From NCBI RefSeq assembly GCF_029267515.1, contig NZ_JAJUIS010000008.1, positions 1-64,000 of the forward strand: a stretch of DNA of 64,000 nt, written 5' to 3'. Both the position numbers and the translations under genes were made by a program. Under the pieces are notes generated by a model. The model searched no databases. It saw nothing but the letters and a program-made list of their open reading frames with translations, and was not told the origin of the DNA. Within the stretch, counting starts at the first letter, position 1. Each line of letters starts with the position of its first letter. This document shows positions 59,501 through 64,000 of the stretch, piece after piece. Source of the DNA: Seleniivibrio woodruffii. GTDB lineage: Bacteria; Chrysiogenota; Deferribacteres; Deferribacterales; Geovibrionaceae.

Positions 59501-60365
59501 TTACAACGTCCTGATTTGACGCTATTTTCGATGTTATCTTCCCGTCATCGCCAAGATAGGTGATGTCGTCACCGGGGGTATAGTAAAACTGCATTTTCAT
59601 GGTTGTACCGTCAACCAGACCTGAGGGGAGCTTGACCCCTACGCCTATGCCTGTGTTTATAACGGTTTCGCCCTCATACGCAGCAACCAGAGTCGTAGTG
59701 GTGATGTTGCCTGTGGTGGTGGTCTCATCCGAGCCGTTGCTGTCCAGAAGTACGGTCTTTCCAAGGGAATCTGTCATATTAAGATATGCAACACCGTCGA
59801 TGATGCTCATATTCATTGTGTACGAACCTTCGGAAAGTTCCGGCATATCGCCGTAAAGTCTTTTGGATATGGCTTCGGAACCTGAGATGTTGGAAACCAC
59901 GGCGGAAACCTCTCTGTCGCCGCTTACAAACGGCTCCGTCTGGGTTTCATATCCGGCAAAGACATATCTGCCGAGATATTGTGAATTTCCGATATCCTTC
60001 ATAGCATTAAGTATGGAAAGCACGTCGCCGGCAAGAGCTTTCCGGCTTTCGGCATTCTGGCTGTCGTTTCTGCCCGCGACTGCAAGTTCGTTCTTAGCTT
60101 TCGAAAGGTAGTCGTATGCGGTCTGAAGCAGGTTATCCTCGTTGTCCAGCCATGTCACGGCGTTTTCAGCGTTTCTGCCGTACTGTGTGGCATCGTTGGA
60201 CATTATCTGCATACCGTATGCAGTGACATAATATGTCGGGTCATCCTCCGGATTAAGCATGTTTCTTCCGGCAGTAACCCTTTCATTCGCATCCAGAAGA
60301 TTTGAAAGACTTCTGGCGTTACCTGACGTATATGTCATATGAACCATATTGGTTGTAATTCTCAT
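56577..60365 (-). CDS. flgL: Flagellar hook-filament junction protein FlgL (giant form)
   Basis: FlgL (HAP3) joins the hook to the filament. The N-terminus MRITTNMVHMTYTSGNARSL and VTAGRNMLNPEDDPTYYVTA (D0/D1) and the C-terminus LDVLAQAESQVLAALTTVGN and TVAETAYQYALKSTSLLLNV (D1/D0) are those of FlgL, which normally has about 300 residues. This one has 1262. The added ~1000 residues (about 150-1160) are mostly beta-rich with at least five Flagellin_IN-like units near 375-450, 490-545, 850-905, 940-1005 and 1035-1112. Examples are YEDMITNINEKLADAGISGI and NAALIAEINSQLGATGLTAS. It would expose a large surface domain at the junction. Confidence 0.93.
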   Translation of the reverse strand: MRITTNMVHMTYTSGNARSLSNLLDANERVTAGRNMLNPEDDPTYYVTAYGMQIMSNDATQYGRNAENAVTWLDNEDNLLQTAYDYLSKAKNELAVAGRNDSQNAESRKALAGDVLSILNAMKDIGNSQYLGRYVFAGYETQTEPFVSGDREVSAVVSNISGSEAISKRLYGDMPELSEGSYTMNMSIIDGVAYLNMTDSLGKTVLLDSNGSDETTTTGNITTTTLVAAYEGETVINTGIGVGVKLPSGLVDGTTMKMQFYYTPGDDITYLGDDGKITSKIASNQDVVINVNGQETFMETYRTTKGTTRNTVNGIGITNTTKFTQIDGANVSTADSISFSGTDHNGYAIGTAKVSAPSNVNLDMATASEEERTITVRYANRDYQVTLAQKGYSDMDEVIFDINRSLENQGLGGEMSAVSDGDRIMFVSNRTGEGVQISVTGSQNNKLGFNALPVTANGMDTTFELSYDNYVGPVTTTHNDVAITGGVYTEVTVNGQTIGFTPASGSAADIQSALNQSLLDNGLGFDVYGTVTDTATPGQYDITFELINAEYTDETNLATKVGADYQFDTPRGSDYPVDNEKNISDMLAYIENLYGNAVDASIVDGKLQLKDLRSGTSKLSFAVDEHNSGIGYAKNSSDIMLSGYYSSKKDDSWDVVVNVGATDITVKVTDKLGNVIYDNSANPILKANYDGGDIDIGNGVKMQLGSIAGSATPVTTTFSIDLTANSNLSFGDLNITEKGENVNVFKSLENLYYALEMNIPDSGIGAPSSWNKETLNSTAVPSLDGEFRGNYNEIFNFEVQYSESQSDFYLQKKQEWTSSNFNDLNVGTVGFELVINTDDGKVTKNYSSSAATSDDKLEDFVAQINSDYDLQKLGVRAYNDNGQLRIDTNSGAMEIDVNYNDELSAYVMGMDDLKPATAEISPTLQLSNLDNPATLDINYYDGAAWQTATVTVPNVDYADNAALIAEINSQLGATGLTASMAAGELISFSGPTSDIIVSGDAAGSLGFYNKAGADTITSRTAVTMDLSEKNSQERTLTFSYNDGTDKTVSIEVDAENFMTYEDMITNINEKLADAGISGIVQAEMVGTDSIGFSFNGVTGSSISGDYESTMGFAKAGDAVTMKVTGDSGELINTYTMDTAGEKYYVADGVYQYYDAGYLYATDSFTAAVGSGIEYELDVLAQAESQVLAALTTVGNSTSKAESAMTFNESLKLTTEELKAKYTGSTLIDQTQASADLTVAETAYQYALKSTSLLLNVSLLDYL

Positions 60366-60378
60366 GTCAGCCCCCTAA

Positions 60379-62130
60379 TTATCTGCCGCCGGTGCCAAGA
60401 CCGTTCACAATCTTGTCGATCATCTCGTCAATGACGTTGATGAATCTTGCGCTAGCTTCATACGCCCTCTGGAAACGGATTATTTCCGCCATCTCCTCAT
60501 CCAGCGAAACGCCTTTGATGCTCTCCAGCTTCAGTGAATATTCATCCACCAGATTCTCTTTTGTGGTAGCATAAGTATCTGCGGTGGCTTTATCGGTTGC
60601 TATAGTACCTATGAAGAGTGAATAAAACTCGTCAATAGTTACGTTCTGTTCAAAAACTTTTGTCCCCTTCAGATCGGCAATTGCCGCAGCGTTAGTGTTA
60701 TCGCCGACAGCACCTGACTGAGAAGTGGCAAGGTAGCTTATGTTCTCTTTTATCAGTGTTGAAACGTCTATATTGGAAGCGTCCTGACCGGAGAAAAAGC
60801 CATATGTACCTGACGCAACAAGAATACCGGAAGTATCCTCCGCAAAGGAGAAAGTATAGCCTGATTCAGAGGTTATCTTGAGCGTGTTGCTCTGCGAAAG
60901 GGAAGCCTGTACCAGGCCGCCGTTGGGGTTTCCGTCGGCGTACGATATTTTCGATATGATGGAGTTCAGCGAATCCTTTGACGGGTCTATCTCTATGTCA
61001 AGGTTCTCCACCACGTTGCCTTCGCTGTCGTATACGGAGATACGCAGCACTCCGGCATTAACGGCTGTAGGCAGTGCACCTGCCGGTTCGTTAAGAGGAT
61101 ATGATGCGTTTTTTACTCCTGTGGAAGAAGTTATCTGAGTAAGCCTGTCTGAACCCTGACCAAGAGCGTGAAGCTCGTTTGTTGCTGTTATAAGTGTGGA
61201 AGCGAGATCGTTAAGCTGATCCTTATAGGTCTGAGCAAGGTTGTCACGCACCTCCAGTTCGCCGCCTATCTTGCCGGAACTGAAAGCGGATGTGATGTCA
61301 ACTCCCTGCGGTCCTGTTGTTTTTGATCCCCAGTAGATGCTCACATCGGTATCGGAACCGGATGTCTGAGCAGCAGTAAGAGTGAACGCATTACCCTCGT
61401 CAACAAGGGCGTTACCTCCGACATAAACTGCAACCTGTCCTGACGAACGCTCAGTAACTGTTATATTGGCAAGTTCCGAAAGGTCGTTAAGAAGCATCTC
61501 ACGCTGATCTCTCAGATCGTTCGCCATTGAGCCTGTCGCCTCTATGAGCGCTATCTGACCGTTCAGATATGATATGTTTTGTGAGATGGAATTTATTTCG
61601 GAAACATAGTCTTTAATGTTATCGTTGGACTGGCTCTGCATATCCTCAAGAGCGGAATAGCTCGCGCGTATCTTCTCTGCAAGAACGGACGCTTTCTCAA
61701 TTACCGTCTGTTTCTTGATGAGCGCCTCGTCGGATTCATCGGTGGCAGTGTTCGCAAGGTCGCTCCACGCATCGAAATATTCCGACATAGCCTCTCCGAG
61801 ACCGGAACCGTCTTCAAGCTCATTGAAGTATATCTCAATGTTGGTCAGCGTGTCCTGCATCGTCGTATAATACGCCAGATCGGACGTTTCCGTCCGTATG
61901 GTTGACGCAAGAACCGCGTCGTAGACCTGCACAACGTTCTCAACGGTTACGCCGCGTCCGAAAACTCCGTAGCTTGTGAGCTGGGAGTTGGAAGTTACAA
62001 GGCTGACCCTCTGTCTCGAATACCCTTCGGTGTTGACGTTTGTGATGTTGTTACCCGCAACATCAATCTGCGCCTGCGATGCAAAGAGCCCGGATACGCC
62101 TGTGGATAATATTCCTAATATGTTTCCCAT
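60379..62130 (-). CDS. flgK: Flagellar hook-associated protein 1 FlgK
   Basis: FlgK (HAP1) forms the first junction ring between hook and filament. The 583 residues begin NILGILSTGVSGLFASQAQI followed by DVAGNNITNVNTEGYSRQRV (Flg_bb_rod motif). SYLNGQIALIEATGSMANDL and RDQREMLLNDLSELANITVT are typical of FlgK. The C-terminal end EEMAEIIRFQRAYEASARFI with NVIDEMIDKIVNGLG is the conserved D0 helix. A size of 583 is normal. It is 13 nt upstream of flgL. Confidence 0.97.
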   Translation of the reverse strand: MGNILGILSTGVSGLFASQAQIDVAGNNITNVNTEGYSRQRVSLVTSNSQLTSYGVFGRGVTVENVVQVYDAVLASTIRTETSDLAYYTTMQDTLTNIEIYFNELEDGSGLGEAMSEYFDAWSDLANTATDESDEALIKKQTVIEKASVLAEKIRASYSALEDMQSQSNDNIKDYVSEINSISQNISYLNGQIALIEATGSMANDLRDQREMLLNDLSELANITVTERSSGQVAVYVGGNALVDEGNAFTLTAAQTSGSDTDVSIYWGSKTTGPQGVDITSAFSSGKIGGELEVRDNLAQTYKDQLNDLASTLITATNELHALGQGSDRLTQITSSTGVKNASYPLNEPAGALPTAVNAGVLRISVYDSEGNVVENLDIEIDPSKDSLNSIISKISYADGNPNGGLVQASLSQSNTLKITSESGYTFSFAEDTSGILVASGTYGFFSGQDASNIDVSTLIKENISYLATSQSGAVGDNTNAAAIADLKGTKVFEQNVTIDEFYSLFIGTIATDKATADTYATTKENLVDEYSLKLESIKGVSLDEEMAEIIRFQRAYEASARFINVIDEMIDKIVNGLGTGGR

Positions 62131-62161
62131 GTTCCTCTCCCGCCTTTTTCAGGGGCGAACT

Positions 62162-62641
62162 TTAGCCTGTCTGACAGATGGTTGACGTTTTGGCAGAGTT
62201 ATACTGCTTAGTTATGCCGTAGGTGTTTCTGCCTGCGATTCCGAGCTTCTGGAAAAGCCCGTCGATAAGCGTCATATTTGTCTTGAAAAGAATTTTGAGC
62301 GAGGTGTTCGCGTCGTTAACCTTTTTTGTGAGGGCAACAAGCTCATTGCGGACTGCCATCAGCTCCGAGGAATGTTCGCCAGCCAGTTCACGCGCGATAA
62401 TCTCAACACGAAGCCCTTCGCGCCCGTGCTGTTTCTCAATTTTTTTGATGCAGTTGACAAAAGCCTCGTTGATAACCTTTTCCTTGTAAGCAAGGGTGTC
62501 TTTGGTCTTCGCAAGCTCGTTTGTGCGGGCTGCGTTCCATTTCATCGCGGCTTCTTTTTCCTGCTGAAGAATGGACAGCATCTCAGTGTAAACTTTTTTC
62601 TGAGAGTCCATTATCTCAAGCAATGCTTTGATGTTTTCCAT
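62162..62641 (-). CDS. flgN: Flagellar export chaperone FlgN
   Basis: FlgN is the cytoplasmic chaperone that delivers FlgK and FlgL to the export gate. The 159 residues are almost fully helical: MENIKALLEIMDSQKKVYTE, MLSILQQEKEAAMKWNAART, ELAKTKDTLAYKEKVINEAF and AVRNELVALTKKVNDANTSL. The C-terminus ends NTYGITKQYNSAKTSTICQT, the Y-containing tail that in FlgN binds the cargo. It lies between flgM and flgK. Confidence 0.88.
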   Translation of the reverse strand: MENIKALLEIMDSQKKVYTEMLSILQQEKEAAMKWNAARTNELAKTKDTLAYKEKVINEAFVNCIKKIEKQHGREGLRVEIIARELAGEHSSELMAVRNELVALTKKVNDANTSLKILFKTNMTLIDGLFQKLGIAGRNTYGITKQYNSAKTSTICQTG

Positions 62642-62709
62642 CTCATACCTCCGAATGATTCGGCAGCTATGAGATACAGGCTGTCATACGGGTTTTGGAC
62701 TAAAGGTTT

Positions 62710-63009
62710 TTAGAAGAGGTCTTCCACCGATGTCTGTACAATCTTATCCGCAATCTGGCGTCCGGAAACATTATAGGTTCCGTTTTCGATTCTGCTTTTC
62801 AGATCAGCCACCAGATCGGTTCTGACATCGGGAGAGGATGCAAGAGTATTTTTCATTCCTGCCAGCACTTTAGCACTGTCAGAAAGTGAAACCGAATCAG
62901 AGCCGGATGTTGATGAGGCAGACTCCGCTGAGGAAGCAGATGTCTTCTTCTTTGAAGCCGCTTCGTTCGCCTTGTTCAGGTCGAATCTCATTTTGTCGTC
63001 TATTCTCAT
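62710..63009 (-). CDS. flgM: Anti-sigma-28 factor FlgM
   Basis: FlgM holds the flagellar sigma factor FliA until the hook is complete, then is exported. The 99 residues have a disordered Ser-rich N-terminal half (ASKKKTSASSAESASSTSGS) and the conserved C-terminal part: SDSVSLSDSAKVLAGMKNTL, VRTDLVADLKSRIENGTYNV and SGRQIADKIVQTSVEDLF. The last block is the FliA-binding signature. A near-consensus sigma-28 promoter precedes the gene, so FlgM expression would depend on the factor it inhibits. Confidence 0.96.
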   Translation of the reverse strand: MRIDDKMRFDLNKANEAASKKKTSASSAESASSTSGSDSVSLSDSAKVLAGMKNTLASSPDVRTDLVADLKSRIENGTYNVSGRQIADKIVQTSVEDLF

Positions 63010-63032
63010 TTTGAGCCTCCGGTACTAGTCTC

Positions 63033-63059
63033 TAATCGGACTACCCTCTAAAAACTTTA
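63033..63059 (-). promoter_or_regulatory. Sigma-28 (FliA) promoter upstream of flgM
   Basis: On the minus strand TAAAGTTT (63052-63059), 11 nt, TCCGATTA (63033-63040). The known consensus is TAAAGTTT-N11-GCCGATAA, so the -35 and spacer match fully and the -10 has two mismatches. It ends 24 nt before the flgM ATG and probably drives flgM-flgN-flgK-flgL-fliW-csrA. Confidence 0.88.
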
Positions 63060-63126
63060 GCAGTTTTAATCCGGTTATTCCAGTAAAAAAATCTGTTACC
63101 CGTTTCCTGCACTCATATAGCGTCAG

Positions 63127-63519
63127 TTACCTGACTGACATTTCAGAAGCAACATCCGTGCCACTTAATTTCTGCCTTAATTTGACTATATCGTCCCCTG
63201 CAGAGGCTGTTTTTTCCTGTGCGGGGAAATTATTTCCTTTCGAGTTGTCCGCATACTGGCTCATGGAATCGTAAAGCATCTTCGCAAGGCCCATGCCGCC
63301 GTTTTTAACCGACTCCTGAGCAACCTCGGAATCAAGCATGGAGGTGAAAATCTCCTCTCCTCTGCTCTTTTCGATAAGCCCGCCCTCAACATCTGACTTG
63401 CGCATAGTCTCGAACATCTTTGAAACGAAAAGCGCCTCGAAGTCCTCACAGGCTTTTTTCAGCTTTTCACTCTTATCCTTCGCATAGTTTACGGAGCTGT
63501 CTACCAAATCGATATTCAT
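63127..63519 (-). CDS. flgJ: Flagellar rod-binding protein FlgJ (N-terminal domain only)
   Basis: This rod-cap type protein has 130 residues: KDKSEKLKKACEDFEALFVS, KMFETMRKSDVEGGLIEKSR, GEEIFTSMLDSEVAQESVKN and GGMGLAKMLYDSMSQYADNS match the FlgJ rod-binding domain (PF10135). The muramidase domain of gammaproteobacterial FlgJ is absent, as in many other phyla where a separate lytic enzyme is used. It overlaps the flgI stop by one base. Confidence 0.93.
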   Translation of the reverse strand: MNIDLVDSSVNYAKDKSEKLKKACEDFEALFVSKMFETMRKSDVEGGLIEKSRGEEIFTSMLDSEVAQESVKNGGMGLAKMLYDSMSQYADNSKGNNFPAQEKTASAGDDIVKLRQKLSGTDVASEMSVR

Positions 63520-64000
63520 TACATCACCTGAAGTTCGCCGTGGAGCGCGCCGGCGGATTTGATCGCCTGAAGTATGGATATCAGGTCTCTGGGGGTCACT
63601 CCTATGGAGTTGAGCGCCTTTACAAGGTCGCTTATGGCAACGCCTTCGGGAACCACCATCAGCTTGGCGTTCTCCTCTGTAACGGTTATCTGTTGCTGCT
63701 GCTGTCCCTGCTGGTTGTTATTGTTGTTCTGACCGCCCTGATCGCCTATGAAGTTCTGATCCCTGTTCACCTCAACAGTGGAGTTGATGTTTATGGTCAG
63801 ATTGCCGTGGGATACGGCGACGGTGTTTATGCGGACGTCCGCACCCATAACTATAGTGCCCGTACGCTCGTCAACAACAACCTTGGCAAGGTTGGAAGGT
63901 TCTATCTCCGCGGACAGAATATTATCCATGAACACATAAAAGTTATCCATCTGCGCGCGGGGAACCACTATCTCAAGAGTGGAAGGCGACGTTATCTTCG
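63519..64000 (-). CDS. flgI: Flagellar P-ring protein FlgI, C-terminal part (continues past window end)
   Basis: FlgI forms the periplasmic P ring of the flagellar basal body. Only the last 160 residues are inside the window; the frame stays open to base 64000. LSAEIEPSNLAKVVVDERTG, TIVMGADVRINTVAVSHGNL, TINI and the end PEGVAISDLVKALNSIGVTP with RDLISILQAIKSAGALHGEL are the family C-terminus. Between them lies a stretch rich in Gln and Asn (GGQNNNNNQQGQQQQQITV) where other FlgI have a short variable loop. Confidence 0.96.
   Translation of the reverse strand, partial: KITSPSTLEIVVPRAQMDNFYVFMDNILSAEIEPSNLAKVVVDERTGTIVMGADVRINTVAVSHGNLTININSTVEVNRDQNFIGDQGGQNNNNNQQGQQQQQITVTEENAKLMVVPEGVAISDLVKALNSIGVTPRDLISILQAIKSAGALHGELQVM

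Overview
The window comes from a Gram-negative, flagellated, probably anaerobic bacterium. Outer-membrane and envelope functions (BamD, TolC-type channel, MltD, Wzm/Wzt polysaccharide exporter), a flagellar locus regulated by FliW/CsrA and FlgM, a 2[4Fe-4S] ferredoxin, hydrogenase maturation genes and a large molybdate system fit Deferribacterota (Seleniivibrio/Geovibrio/Denitrovibrio-like). That placement is inferred from gene content only. Nearly all of the window is ordinary chromosome. The only mobile DNA seen is the cut-off end of an IS1182-type insertion sequence at the left edge.

Layout. 1-0.28 kb: IS end. 0.5-5.4 kb (-): ribF-rimO-bamD-serS-rsmI-like housekeeping operon. 5.6-11.9 kb (+): ArsR-type regulator, TolC, periplasmic adaptor, RND pump and a small membrane protein, i.e. 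a tripartite efflux operon. 12-13 kb: AI-2E/PerM family permease. 13.0-16.9 kb: molybdate locus modE-modA-mop2-modB-modC with a perfect ModE-type operator, then a separate mop gene. 17-21 kb (-): VanX-like dipeptidase, UvrD/PcrA, Nudix hydrolase, Sm-like protein. 21.1-26.8 kb (+): ferredoxin, cysE-iscR-iscS, MFS permease, conserved small protein, nth, Lrp-type regulator, glycosyltransferase. 26.9-28.7 kb: MltD with four LysM repeats. 29-35.3 kb (-): cca to folE2, including coaE, hypA, hypB, rnhB and yraN. 35.4-37.6 kb (+): phosphoesterase, FAD dehydrogenase, cupin. 37.7-52.4 kb (-): surface polysaccharide cluster. 52.5-53.4 kb (-): hydrogenase protease and ispF. 53.6-55.5 kb (+): Kef-type antiporter. 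55.8-64 kb (-): flgI-flgJ-flgM-flgN-flgK-flgL-fliW-csrA, with flgI cut by the window edge.

How the genes work together. The polysaccharide region holds an ABC exporter (Wzm plus Wzt with a C-terminal cargo domain), an FdtA-like ketoisomerase and FdtB-like aminotransferase for a 3-amino-3,6-dideoxyhexose, six glycosyltransferases and an OafA-like acyltransferase. Beside it lies a separate four-gene unit of KAS III-like synthase, acyl carrier protein, ketoreductase and left-handed beta-helix acyltransferase, with its own promoter and terminator. I infer that this unit makes a short (3-hydroxy)acyl-ACP and attaches it to the amino sugar. In the flagellar region a near-consensus sigma-28 promoter sits before flgM and could drive flgM, the chaperone flgN, both hook-junction proteins and the fliW-csrA switch. 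FlgL is about four times the usual size.

Intergenic DNA carries three repeat classes: (1) three ~120-nt long palindromes, each next to the stop codon of a minus-strand gene, with arms that differ in sequence but stay complementary; (2) hairpins sharing AGAYTGCT ends and a CTCGCAAAGAC-type core; (3) a tandem repeat array between the antiporter gene and csrA. No rRNA, tRNA or CRISPR array was seen.
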